DNA of 64,000 nt from Clostridia bacterium. Lineage in GTDB: Bacteria > Bacillota > DSM-521 > Neomoorellales > SLTJ01. Under the pieces are notes generated by a model that saw only the letters and a list, made by a program, of their open reading frames with translations, ran no database searches and was not told the DNA's origin. A program made the translations under genes and the position numbers. Positions 1-8,048 of this stretch are shown in pieces. Each line of letters begins with the position of its first letter. The stretch's first letter is position 1. The stretch covers positions 164,939 to 228,938 of the forward strand of contig SLTJ01000028.1 of NCBI GenBank assembly GCA_004347685.1, given 5' to 3'.

Positions 1-1
1 A

Positions 2-655
2 ATTAGTTATCATCTTCAGAGGATATATGAAACTAACGAGTTACAGCGGGAGGCAACTGTCAAAGAAATTTTGACAGTTCAAGTAGAAGGTGGCCGCGAA
101 GTATCCCGTAAACTTGAGTATTACAACCTGGACGCTATCATCGCCGCCAAGGATGCCGAGATCACCCAAACCTTCTTCAAGACGGTGCAGAACAAATTGC
201 ATTGGGCCATTACCGGCCAAACGGCGGCGGAAATCATCGCCGGGCGGGCTGGCGCGGACAAGGCAAACATGGGATTGACCACGTGGAAGAATGCACCCCA
301 CGGTAAGATACTGAAGTCCGATGTGTCCATTGCCAAGAACTACCTGTCAGAACCGGAGATCAAGGAGCTCGAGCGCATCGTCACCATGTTTTTGGACTAC
401 GCTGAAAATCAGGCGGCGCGGCAGATTCCAATGCGCATGGAGGACTGGGTTAACAAACTCGATGGCTTTTTGCAGTTCAACGAGTACGACATTCTGACCA
501 ATGCCGGTAAGGTTTCCCACGAAGTGGCCCGGCGGCTGGCTGAGGACGAATACGCGAAGTTTCGTGTAATCCAGGACCACGATTATGAGAGTGATTTCGA
601 ACGAGCAGCGAAGAAAATTACTGCGAAAATCCGGCGGAAGAAGGAAGATAGTTGA
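2..655 (+). CDS. RhuM-family protein, 5' end outside window, internally shortened
   Basis: The frame is open from the window edge, so the TTG at 71 is only an internal codon and the gene starts to the left. The residues before it (about 22, including a TVKE motif) and after it match the RhuM family, whose members often sit between mod and res genes of type III restriction loci; their role is unknown. The C-terminal half (AEITQTFFKTVQNK, ITGQTAAEII, KNYLSEPEIKEL, FLQFNEYDIL) is well kept. Between YYNLDAII and KDAEITQTFF, however, RhuM proteins normally have about 90 more residues (GYRV...RIWA and onward), which are missing here without a frameshift. The stop overlaps the next start (TTGA). Family assignment is from memory of the family. 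Confidence 0.8.
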   Translation: MSYHLQRIYETNELQREATVKEILTVQVEGGREVSRKLEYYNLDAIIAAKDAEITQTFFKTVQNKLHWAITGQTAAEIIAGRAGADKANMGLTTWKNAPHGKILKSDVSIAKNYLSEPEIKELERIVTMFLDYAENQAARQIPMRMEDWVNKLDGFLQFNEYDILTNAGKVSHEVARRLAEDEYAKFRVIQDHDYESDFERAAKKITAKIRRKKEDS

Positions 656-3630
656 AGATTCAATTCGACGCCAACCAGCAGTTCCAACTCGACGCCGTCG
701 CTGCCGTCACCGACCTCTTCGCGGGCCAACCGCAGGGCGCACCGGAGTACGCCGTCATCAACCTGGGCGGGTGGGGCGGGATGTTCGCGGGGCAGGACCG
801 CACCGAGCTGGGCGTGGGTAACCGGCTGCTCTTGGACGAAGAAAAGCTGCGGCAAAACACCCGCATGGTACAGCTACGTAACGACATCGAGGTGGCCGAC
901 CCGGCCGCGCCCCTGGAGGCATGGGAGCTGTTCGACACCCCGGCCAACCAGGCGCGGCGCTGCCCGCATTTTTCGGTGGAGATGGAGACCGGCACGGGCA
1001 AGACCTACGTCTACCTGCGCACCATATTTGAGCTGTCGCAGCGCTATGGCTTCTCCAAGTTCGTCATTGTAGTGCCAAGCGTAGCCATCCGCGAGGGCGT
1101 GCTCAAGAACATCGAGATCACCGCCGGGCATTTCCGTGCCCTCTATAACAACATGCCCTTCGAGCACTTCGTCTACGACGCCAAAAAGGTCAACCGCCTG
1201 CGGCAATTCGCCATCAGCAACATGCTGCAGGTTATGGTCATCAACATCGACGCCTTCCGCAAGAACTTCACCGGCACCGAGGAGGAGCAGAAAAGCAACG
1301 TCATCTACAAGGAGAGCGACAGGCTCTCCGGTCGCCAGCCCATCGAGTTCGTGCAGGCGGCGCGGCCCATCGTCATCATTGACGAGCCGCAAAGCGTGGA
1401 CTCCACGGATAAGTCCCAGGAGGCCATCAAGGCGCTCAACCCGCTGTGCACCCTGCGCTACTCCGCCACCCACCGCAACCAGTACAACCTGGTCTACCGG
1501 CTCGACCCGGTGCGCGCCTTCGAGCTCAAGCTGGTGAAGCAGATCGTGGTGGCCAGCGCCGCGGCCGAGGGCGCGGCCAATGACGCCTTCGTGCGCGTAG
1601 AACAGATCGACTACAAGAAGGGAATCAAGGCCAAGCTGCGCATCCACGTGCAGACGGCCGACGGGCCGAAGGAGAAGTCGGTTACGGTCAAGCATGGCGC
1701 CGACCTTTATGCGCTCTCCAACGAGCGGGCCAACTACCGTGATGGCTTCGAGGTGGCCGAGATCAACGCCGAACCTGGCAGCGAGTTCATCCGCTTCTCC
1801 AGCGGCCGTACCCTGCGACTGGGTGAGGAGATGGGCGGCCTGCGCGAGGACTTATGGCGCGCCCAGATCAAGCACACCATTAAGCGGCATCTGGAAAAGG
1901 AGCTGCAAGTACAGGGGCGCGGCATTAAAGTGCTGTCGCTTTTCTTCATCGACCGCGTGGCCAACTACCGCGACTACGACGAAACGGGCCGGCCGGTGCC
2001 GGGTAAGTTCGCCCAAGCCTTCGAGGAGGAACTGGCGGCGCTAGCCAGGGAAGAACGTTACCGGGACCTGGCGTGGCTCCGGGCGCCGGTGGAGAGGCTG
2101 CACAACGGCTACTTCGCCCAGGATAAGAAAGGGGTGCTCAAGGACACCCGCGGCGACACCCAGGCCGACGACGAGGTCTACAACCTGATCATGAAGGAGA
2201 AGGAGCGCCTGCTCTCCCTTGACGAGCCACTACGCTTCATCTTCAGCCACTCCGCGCTGCGCGAGGGCTGGGACAACCCCAACGTCTTCCAGGTCTGCAC
2301 GCTCAACGAAACGAAAAGCGCGGTCAAGAAGCGGCAAGAAATCGGCCGCGGGCTGCGCCTGCCGGTGGACCAGGATGGCCGGCGGGTTTTTGATGAATCG
2401 GTGAATAAGCTCTACGTCATGGCTAACGAGAGCTACGAGGACTTTGCCCGTACTATGCAAACCGAGTACGAGGAAGACTGCGGCGTCACCTTTGGCAAGG
2501 TACCTATTACGGCCATTGCCAAACTGGCGCGGGTGGTCGACGGTGCAGATAAACCCATCGGGCGTCCGGCTGCCGAGGCGATTCGTGATGCGTTGGTGTC
2601 ACAGGGGATGCTTGATACGGATGGGCGGATACAGCCCGCCTTCGATCCCAGGCGCAAGGACTTCAAGTTGGAACTGCCGGAGGCGCAGCGCGACCTCACA
2701 CCCGCCGTGATCGACCTGCTTTCCAGCTACCAGATCCAGCGACATATCCGCCGCGAACGCGACGACGGCCCCAACCGGCTCAAGAAGGAAGTCACCCTCA
2801 GTCCCGAATTCCAGGCCCTTTGGGAGCGCATCAAGCCCAAGACTACCTACCGGGTGGAATTCGAGACAGAGACCCTGGTGCGCCATGCCGTGGAAGCGAT
2901 CAAGCGCATGGAGCATATTGAGAGGCCACGGATTCGCGTAGCCGCCGGGCAGCTCGGTATCGAAAAGGGCGGGATCACCACTGCCGCCGTAAGCGTGGCG
3001 GAGGAACGGGTGGAGTACGGCAGCCGTCCCGTTCCCGATATTCTCGCCTACCTCCAGAACGAAACCGAGCTGACCCGTTCAACGCTGGTACGCATCCTCA
3101 AGGAATCCGGTCGGCTAGCGGAGTTTTTCAACAACCCGCAGCGGTTCATGGACACGGTAGCGTCCATTCTCAAATGCGAGCTGCACCGGCTGCTGGTGGA
3201 CGGCATCAAATACGAGCGGATTGATGGTATCGGGGCCGCGGCGGAATGGGAGATGCTGCTCTTCAAGAACGAAGAGCTGATCAACTACCTTACAGCCCTG
3301 CAGGTGAATAAGTCGGTTTATGAGTATATAGTGTATGACTCGGAAGTGGAGCGCGAGTTCGCCCGGCGACTGGACGAGCGGGAGGACATCAAGCTCTTCG
3401 TGAAGCTGCCCGGCTGGTTCAAAATCGATACACCAGTCGGCGAGTACAATCCCGACTGGGCCATCGTCAAGCACGACGGCCAGGCGATCTATCTGGTGCG
3501 CGAGACCAAGGGTACCCGCGACTTCCTAAAACTGCGTACCAGCGAGGCCGACAAGGTACGCTGCGGAAAAAAGCACTTCGAGGCGCTGGGCGTGCCGTTT
3601 GCGGTGGCGGTGACCGCGGAGGAAGTGTGA
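652..3630 (+). CDS. res: Type III restriction enzyme, Res subunit
   Basis: This 992-residue protein has the layout of the Res subunit, which translocates on or moves along DNA and cleaves it together with a Mod methyltransferase. A Walker A motif METGTGKT lies at residues 111-118 and a DEAD-like box IIDEPQ around 242-247. Helicase C-terminal motifs (SALREGWDNPNVFQVC, QEIGRGLRLP) lie in the middle. A PD-(D/E)xK-like endonuclease end follows near 931-953 (YNPDWAIV, then ETKGT). The TTG start overlaps the RhuM stop by four bases, so the two are translationally coupled. The cognate mod gene is not in the window and would be expected to the left. All main motifs look intact, so the protein could be active. 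Confidence 0.93.
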   Translation: MKIQFDANQQFQLDAVAAVTDLFAGQPQGAPEYAVINLGGWGGMFAGQDRTELGVGNRLLLDEEKLRQNTRMVQLRNDIEVADPAAPLEAWELFDTPANQARRCPHFSVEMETGTGKTYVYLRTIFELSQRYGFSKFVIVVPSVAIREGVLKNIEITAGHFRALYNNMPFEHFVYDAKKVNRLRQFAISNMLQVMVINIDAFRKNFTGTEEEQKSNVIYKESDRLSGRQPIEFVQAARPIVIIDEPQSVDSTDKSQEAIKALNPLCTLRYSATHRNQYNLVYRLDPVRAFELKLVKQIVVASAAAEGAANDAFVRVEQIDYKKGIKAKLRIHVQTADGPKEKSVTVKHGADLYALSNERANYRDGFEVAEINAEPGSEFIRFSSGRTLRLGEEMGGLREDLWRAQIKHTIKRHLEKELQVQGRGIKVLSLFFIDRVANYRDYDETGRPVPGKFAQAFEEELAALAREERYRDLAWLRAPVERLHNGYFAQDKKGVLKDTRGDTQADDEVYNLIMKEKERLLSLDEPLRFIFSHSALREGWDNPNVFQVCTLNETKSAVKKRQEIGRGLRLPVDQDGRRVFDESVNKLYVMANESYEDFARTMQTEYEEDCGVTFGKVPITAIAKLARVVDGADKPIGRPAAEAIRDALVSQGMLDTDGRIQPAFDPRRKDFKLELPEAQRDLTPAVIDLLSSYQIQRHIRRERDDGPNRLKKEVTLSPEFQALWERIKPKTTYRVEFETETLVRHAVEAIKRMEHIERPRIRVAAGQLGIEKGGITTAAVSVAEERVEYGSRPVPDILAYLQNETELTRSTLVRILKESGRLAEFFNNPQRFMDTVASILKCELHRLLVDGIKYERIDGIGAAAEWEMLLFKNEELINYLTALQVNKSVYEYIVYDSEVEREFARRLDEREDIKLFVKLPGWFKIDTPVGEYNPDWAIVKHDGQAIYLVRETKGTRDFLKLRTSEADKVRCGKKHFEALGVPFAVAVTAEEV

Positions 3631-3669
3631 TATATAGCTAGCAGCTTCAATTCTACTTACGCTGTAGTG

Positions 3670-4395
3670 CTAGACTTCCCTGACACCGGTAGCCGCTGTC
3701 AGCACCACCACCTCCTTGGCCCCGGCGTCCAGGAGGACGCGGGTGCAGCAGGAGGCCGTGGCCCCGGTGGTAAAAACGTCGTCTACCAGGAGTACCGTCC
3801 GGCCGCGCAGGCGGCCTGCCTGCGGCCCGGAAGCAAAAGAGCCGTCGAGGTTACGCAACCGTTCCGGTCGGGGCAGGCCTACCTGGTCCGGGGTGGGCCG
3901 GGCCTTGACCAGGGCCTGCGCATGTACAGGCAGGTCCAGAATCCGGCCCAGGGAACGAGAAAGAAGTTCTGCCTGGTTGAACCCGCGTTCGGCCAGGCGG
4001 CTTTTGTGGATGGGTACCGGCACCATGGCCTGGACGGCAAAATTCTCCTCTTGGTGGGTGGATTTCATGAGTCGGGCCAGGGCTGGGGCCAGTTTTACCT
4101 CCCCTCGGTATTTCAGGCGGTGGATCGCCAGCCGCAGGAGGCCGGTATAGGGGCCGGCGGCCCTGGCCGCGGCAAAGGGTCGCGGTTCTCGCCGGCAGTC
4201 AGGGCACAGGCCCTTGGCGGTTGCCAGGCGGCCGCAGGCCGGACAGGCGAAATACCTTTCCCGCCAGCCGGCCAGCATCTGACGGCAGGCCGGGCAGAGC
4301 TCACCGCCGGCCTCCAGGTTTTCCTGGCAGAGCCAGCATAGCCCCCGGGTTGGAAAGATCAGCCGTAGGACGCCGTCCAGCAGGTCCGGTTTCAT
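3670..4395 (-). CDS. comFC: ComF-family amidophosphoribosyltransferase-like protein
   Basis: A 241-residue ComFC/GntX-type protein. Four CxxC pairs in the first 70 residues (20/23, 34/37, 51/54, 64/67) form the usual zinc-binding region. The C-terminal phosphoribosyltransferase fold carries a PRPP-binding loop VLLVDDVFTTGAT at about 201-213. In naturally competent bacteria ComFC assists uptake of single-stranded DNA, but homologues are widespread in non-competent species. It stands alone here, convergent with res, but a ComK-like gene lies about 3.5 kb away. The ATG at 4393-4395 follows a purine-rich stretch (gggaggaggag on the coding strand). Confidence 0.92.
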   Translation of the reverse strand: MKPDLLDGVLRLIFPTRGLCWLCQENLEAGGELCPACRQMLAGWRERYFACPACGRLATAKGLCPDCRREPRPFAAARAAGPYTGLLRLAIHRLKYRGEVKLAPALARLMKSTHQEENFAVQAMVPVPIHKSRLAERGFNQAELLSRSLGRILDLPVHAQALVKARPTPDQVGLPRPERLRNLDGSFASGPQAGRLRGRTVLLVDDVFTTGATASCCTRVLLDAGAKEVVVLTAATGVREV

Positions 4396-4413
4396 TCTCC
4401 TCCTCCCCTTTTT

Positions 4414-4451
4414 AGAGGTTAGAAGTCAGAGGTTAGAGGTTGGATCTCGTA
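4414..4451. repeat. Heptamer repeat copy 1 (GGTTAGA type)
   Basis: Units read GGTTAGA, AGTCAGA, GGTTAGA, GGTTGGA and then TCTCGTA. The same pattern ends in GGTTGGATCT at 15843 and 16074. The copy overlaps the stop codon of the diguanylate cyclase gene, so the last residues of that protein (about EIQPLTSDF) are encoded by the repeat. Confidence 0.75.
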
Positions 4452-5573
4452 CCCGGCGTCCGGGTAGAACCGGATGTTGTTCCTCCCGGCTTCTTTGGCG
4501 ATATATAGGGCCTGGTCCGCATGGCTGACCAGGTCGTCCCGGGTATGGGCGTCGCGGCAGTACACGGAAATGCCGACGCTGGCAGTGAGTTTCATGGTTT
4601 CCCCGCCGGTGAAGGTGAACTCATGCTCCCCCACGGCCTGGCGGATTCGCTCCGCTACCTGCAGCGCCCCAGTTTTCTCGGTTTCGGGCAGGATAATGGC
4701 AAATTCTTCTCCACCATAACGGGTGACTATATCTCCCTCGCGGACATTATCCTGCAATAGATTGGAAAATTCAACCAGGACCCGGTTCCCCTCTTCGTGG
4801 CCGAACCGGTCATTAACCTGCTTGAACCAGTCCACGTCCAGCATCAGCAGGGCCAGGGATCTCTGTTCGTGCCGGTGAATCTCCTGCTCCAGGCGTGACT
4901 GGAAGTACCGGAAGTTAAACAGCTCGGTAAGGTCATCGGTTATGGCCATACGCTCAAGCTGGCTGTTCAATTCCTCGATCCGCCGGGTATAGGCCTGCAG
5001 GGACTGGTGGTTTTCACTCAGTTCTTGATAGGCCTGGTGTAGTTGCTCGGCCAAATCCTGTTTTTCGGCATTTGCCCTGCGTTCGACCTGAATTAAATGG
5101 CCCATAACCAGTCCGACCACCAGGAGGGCGATCAGCTCGCTGATGATGCTGGTTGGCGTCAATCCGGTCACTGGGCCATACTGGTAAATAAGAGCCAGGG
5201 AGATGGCCCAGATCGCCCCTGAAATGGCCAAGGACCCGGTTAGGGTACTTCCTGGAAAGAGGATGGCGGCAACCAGCGGCAGAAAGAAGATGTGGGGAAA
5301 GAATGGGCTGTCCAAACCGCCGGTAAGCATAACCCAGAGGGTGGCCAGGACCAGATTGGCGCCGATACTGAAAATGCGCTTCCACCTCTGGCCGTCGTTC
5401 GCCAGCAGGGCAAAGGGGATGAACCAGCCGTCACACAGGGCAACCGCCGTGGCCATGAGGGCCAAACTCAGCGGGTCCGGGGCCACTGGTGAGAGCCAAG
5501 CCAGTACGGCGAATGACAGGCTGGCGATGCCGATAGCCAGCCAGAGCAGGCGTCTTACTTCCCCGTTAACCAT
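4419..5573 (-). CDS. Membrane diguanylate cyclase (GGDEF)
   Basis: Makes c-di-GMP from two GTP. About six hydrophobic segments fill the first 180 residues, followed by a coiled coil (QDLAEQLHQAYQELSENHQ) and a GGDEF domain. The active site reads GGEEF at residues 287-291 from the chosen start. An RxxD inhibitory site (REGD) lies five residues before it, so product feedback is expected. The frame opens at a TTG at 5651, but the ATG at 5571-5573 has GGAAG at good spacing and is preferred (384 residues). No EAL or HD-GYP domain is present. The C-terminal residues come from a heptamer repeat. A c-di-GMP riboswitch lies at about 26.1 kb in the same window. Confidence 0.93.
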   Translation of the reverse strand: MVNGEVRRLLWLAIGIASLSFAVLAWLSPVAPDPLSLALMATAVALCDGWFIPFALLANDGQRWKRIFSIGANLVLATLWVMLTGGLDSPFFPHIFFLPLVAAILFPGSTLTGSLAISGAIWAISLALIYQYGPVTGLTPTSIISELIALLVVGLVMGHLIQVERRANAEKQDLAEQLHQAYQELSENHQSLQAYTRRIEELNSQLERMAITDDLTELFNFRYFQSRLEQEIHRHEQRSLALLMLDVDWFKQVNDRFGHEEGNRVLVEFSNLLQDNVREGDIVTRYGGEEFAIILPETEKTGALQVAERIRQAVGEHEFTFTGGETMKLTASVGISVYCRDAHTRDDLVSHADQALYIAKEAGRNNIRFYPDAGYEIQPLTSDF

Positions 5574-5695
5574 ATTTGCCACTTCCAGTAGATTTTTGTC
5601 ACAGTCCGGCAGTGCTTCCTGGTAGTATAAGTTTAACACAGGAGGCTGCAAATGACCATCTAAAAATGCTTTATGCTAATGCTTCATGCTAATCT

Positions 5696-5995
5696 TCAAG
5701 ACAGCTCCCCGGTCTCGAGGACTTGAAAAGTACGGTGTTGCCGGCTTAGGCGGTGAACCACCGGAGCGCTGCGGTCAAAGGGCCCGACAACCACCACCAG
5801 CCGGCCGGCGACATGTCCCCAGAAGTATCGTCTCTCCAAGGTGCGGATATACCCCTCGGCCAGTTCCACCCGGTTACCGAAATATACGCAGATCAGGGGA
5901 GGGTTCTCCCGGCTTACCTGGCGCCAGCCGCAGGCCATAATGATGGCCGTGGCTACTAGGGCGGCCGCGAGAACAAGATATGGTAAGTTAAGCAT
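5696..5995 (-). CDS. Small membrane-anchored protein of unknown function
   Basis: A 99-residue protein with one N-terminal transmembrane helix (about residues 5-22, LVLAAALVATAIIMACGW) and a soluble tail of about 75 residues rich in Arg and Val. I do not recognise the family. The tail has alternating beta-like stretches (LICVYFG, RLVVVVGPFD). The ATG start is clear. It lies upstream of the diguanylate cyclase on the same strand with about 120 bases between them, so cotranscription is possible. Confidence 0.6.
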   Translation of the reverse strand: MLNLPYLVLAAALVATAIIMACGWRQVSRENPPLICVYFGNRVELAEGYIRTLERRYFWGHVAGRLVVVVGPFDRSAPVVHRLSRQHRTFQVLETGELS

Positions 5996-6178
5996 GGCCC
6001 TTCCACCTCTGCTTTATTCTATGCGCCAGCCCGTCTGCCGGGTTAAAGATGGCAGAACATTCCAGGCTTGACCGCGGCGGGTGCGGCCATAATAAAGGGT
6101 ATGAAGACGGCGCGGTGATAGAGGGTGGCAGAGACGGGAGTTAAGATCTGGAATGGGCGCAGCCGGTTACAACAAGTG

Positions 6179-6222
6179 TCCCACCTCCCACTTCCCACCT
6201 CTCACCTCTATTTTCAGGGCAG
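6179..6222. repeat. Heptamer repeat copy (GAGGTGG type)
   Basis: On the minus strand the units read GAGGTGA, GAGGTGG, GAAGTGG, GAGGTGG. The flank on the plus strand (CTCACCTCTATTTTCAGGG) recurs almost exactly at about 42494-42513. It sits just before the small CxxC gene at 6235. Confidence 0.7.
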
Positions 6223-6234
6223 GGGGGACAGACG

Positions 6235-6402
6235 GTGGTTGTTGCGGATAAGTGTGTCAAGTGTGGAGGGTCCATCAGCCTGATAAGCGCCATCGTGGAC
6301 GAAGATCCGGTAGCTGCGTGCCAGGGAGGCGAGCTCTGTCCGGCCTGTTACCAAAGCTTAAGCCCCGAGGAATATCAGTATTACCTGGGAGGTAAAAGCT
6401 GA
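6235..6402 (+). CDS. Small zinc-ribbon-like protein, 55 residues
   Basis: A GTG start follows AGGGGGG at about six bases. The product has two knuckles, CVKCGG near residue 7 and CPAC near residue 36, plus one extra Cys, and ends in a polar helix (SPEEYQYYLGGKS). It may bind zinc or serve as a rubredoxin-like metal site. The family is not recognised. It stands alone between a repeat and the convergent DUF421 gene. Confidence 0.6.
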   Translation: MVVADKCVKCGGSISLISAIVDEDPVAACQGGELCPACYQSLSPEEYQYYLGGKS

Positions 6403-6486
6403 AACTCCGGCGAGATACAGGCCGGGCCAGAGGAGCTGACACGTGAGGGGCAGGGCGTATTAGCGAAGGAAGGAGCGCTTGAGCCC

Positions 6487-7242
6487 CTATTTCTTTGCCT
6501 TCGGCAGCCGGGGAGGGGCCGGGGGCATATCGGTGATATCAATGGGGGTGGTAAGGTTATCAGCCTTTTTATCTACATATAGGTGACCCTGGGTATCGAG
6601 GACGGCCAGGGACACCTGGTTTAGATCGGTAACTCCCTGACCGGCCAGTTGCTCCTGCAGCCAGTTTTCGTCCAGCCGGAGTTGCTCCAGGTTGGGGTGG
6701 ATTATCTGGCCGTCTTCCACCAGTTCCACGGAAATCCCCTCATACTCCGTCGGGAGGTTTAGGTCTGCCGGGGTTAACGGCCGTTTCTGCGATTTTAGCA
6801 GCACGCTCAGGTCACCGTCTGGTTCCATGATGGCATATTCAACATCACTGAGGTTAAATACATTTTTCTGGCGTAACTGCATGAGCAGTTCGTCCATGTT
6901 GTAACGCATTTTCCGCATGTTTTGCTCGAGGGTTTTTCCATTATGCACCACGATGGTGGGTTCGCCGGAAATCAGCTTGCGGGCCGGACGGCTGATCAGG
7001 GAGAGATAGCCCATGGAAAAGGTGAGGCCGGCAAAAATGGTCAAACCGATAAAATGAGTCAGGGTACGGCCGACCCCGATATCCGTGGCCAGCACCCCGG
7101 CTATACTGCCAAAGGTTATCCCGTTGATGTACTCAAAAAAAGTAAGCTGCCCGATCTGTTGCTTGCCCAGGATACGGGTATAGATGAGGATGGCGCCGAA
7201 GGCCAGCAGAGTCTGCAGGGCCACCTCGAGAACGACGATCAA
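6487..7242 (-). CDS. DUF421 (YetF/YkjA-type) membrane protein
   Basis: 251 residues: three N-terminal membrane helices (about 1-80) with the family hallmark RILGKQQIGQLT, then the DUF421 soluble domain (GEPTIVVHNGKTLEQNMRK, DVEYAIMEPDGDLSVL). Relatives in Bacillus are tied to spores and the spore membrane, but the biochemical role is not settled. The C-terminal half contains a second, degenerate copy of the fold (VELVEDGQIIHPNLEQ, VSLAVLDTQGHLYVD), as in YetF. It lies 43 bases downstream of a 30-residue membrane peptide gene on the same strand. Confidence 0.9.
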   Translation of the reverse strand: MIVVLEVALQTLLAFGAILIYTRILGKQQIGQLTFFEYINGITFGSIAGVLATDIGVGRTLTHFIGLTIFAGLTFSMGYLSLISRPARKLISGEPTIVVHNGKTLEQNMRKMRYNMDELLMQLRQKNVFNLSDVEYAIMEPDGDLSVLLKSQKRPLTPADLNLPTEYEGISVELVEDGQIIHPNLEQLRLDENWLQEQLAGQGVTDLNQVSLAVLDTQGHLYVDKKADNLTTPIDITDMPPAPPRLPKAKK

Positions 7243-7285
7243 AGGATCTAACCTCCCACATCAGGCGGAGTTTCGCGGGCAGACC

Positions 7286-7378
7286 CTAGAGGAGCTCGCG
7301 GCGGTGCAGATAATACAGCACCCCCACCCCCACCACAATAAAGACCACGATACTCACTGCCTCGATAATCAGCCGCAT
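7286..7378 (-). CDS. 30-residue single-span membrane peptide
   Basis: The ATG at 7376-7378 is preceded by AAGGAG with seven bases of spacing, one of the best ribosome binding sites in the area. The peptide is one hydrophobic helix (IIEAVSIVVFIVVGVGVLYY) with a basic end (HRREL). It is followed 43 bases later by the DUF421 gene, suggesting an operon and a possible partner role. The family is not recognised. Confidence 0.65.
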   Translation of the reverse strand: MRLIIEAVSIVVFIVVGVGVLYYLHRRELL

Positions 7379-7517
7379 CTGCACGCTCCTTACTTTTCCC
7401 TTGTTAGTATAACCACCGGCCCGGACAACATGACAGAAAAACAAAAGCCCGGAACTAGCATCCGGGCCCGGCACCTGCACCAAGGCGTGCGAAAGATACC
7501 CGTAACCCATAACCCGT

Positions 7518-8042
7518 TCACGGTCCGGCAGGGAAAAGGTAGCTGATGCCCGGATATTCTTTGAGTTTTTGCTTCGGAGCCGGCTTGACCACGTAAATAT
7601 GCCAGTACCTTTCGTGTACCATAGTTGCCGCGGCGACGAAACTCTCAATCCGGCGCAGGCTATGGTAGGCCGTAAGGCTACGACCGTCGGTAAAATAGAG
7701 GCGGCTGACCCCGGGCCCTGTCCCCTGGTACATGAGCAGGTGTTTGCGGACCACGTAGCCACAAGCCAGTCTGGCCCTTACCGGGAAAGGATGCAGACGC
7801 ATTGGTAGCAGGAGAAAATCCCGCTGCAAAGGCAGGGGCAGGAAATGGCTGCGCCCGAGGATCTCCCGGCTCCGTTGCCGGCAGACCGCCAGGTCCGAGC
7901 CGAGGAAGTGGGCCAGGTCGGCGGTAATTTCAGGTACGGGCCGTGGATCGTGGTATTGGGAATGGTTCACCACGAGGATCTCCGTGCTATCTTCCCCGGG
8001 GATCAAGGCTACAATTCTCTCCCATATCTTCATAACGTCCAA
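7518..8042 (-). CDS. ComK-like competence regulator
   Basis: 174 residues. Aligned by eye to Bacillus subtilis ComK, the central part agrees in order and spacing: FLGSDLAVCRQRSRE against FFGSSYAGRKAGTYE, DFLLLPM against QIFLFPT, and CGYVVRKHLL against CGWISHVHVK. A beta stretch RLYFTDGRSLTAYHSLRRIE then matches ComK's TEVTFSNGKTMELPISYNSFE. ComK is the transcription activator of DNA-uptake genes. The ORF starts at TTG (an ATG lies three codons later), and its ribosome site overlaps the end of the upstream radical SAM gene. Targets cannot be read from this window; ComFC is the only competence-type gene nearby. Confidence 0.72.
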   Translation of the reverse strand: MDVMKIWERIVALIPGEDSTEILVVNHSQYHDPRPVPEITADLAHFLGSDLAVCRQRSREILGRSHFLPLPLQRDFLLLPMRLHPFPVRARLACGYVVRKHLLMYQGTGPGVSRLYFTDGRSLTAYHSLRRIESFVAAATMVHERYWHIYVVKPAPKQKLKEYPGISYLFPAGP

Positions 8043-8048
8043 ACAGGT

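Noticed and set aside
3667..4341. Long plus-strand ORF (224 residues) opposite comFC
   Set aside because: It is the mirror of a well-supported comFC gene; its low-complexity Gly/Arg composition and lack of family motifs mark it as a shadow frame, common in this GC-rich sequence.
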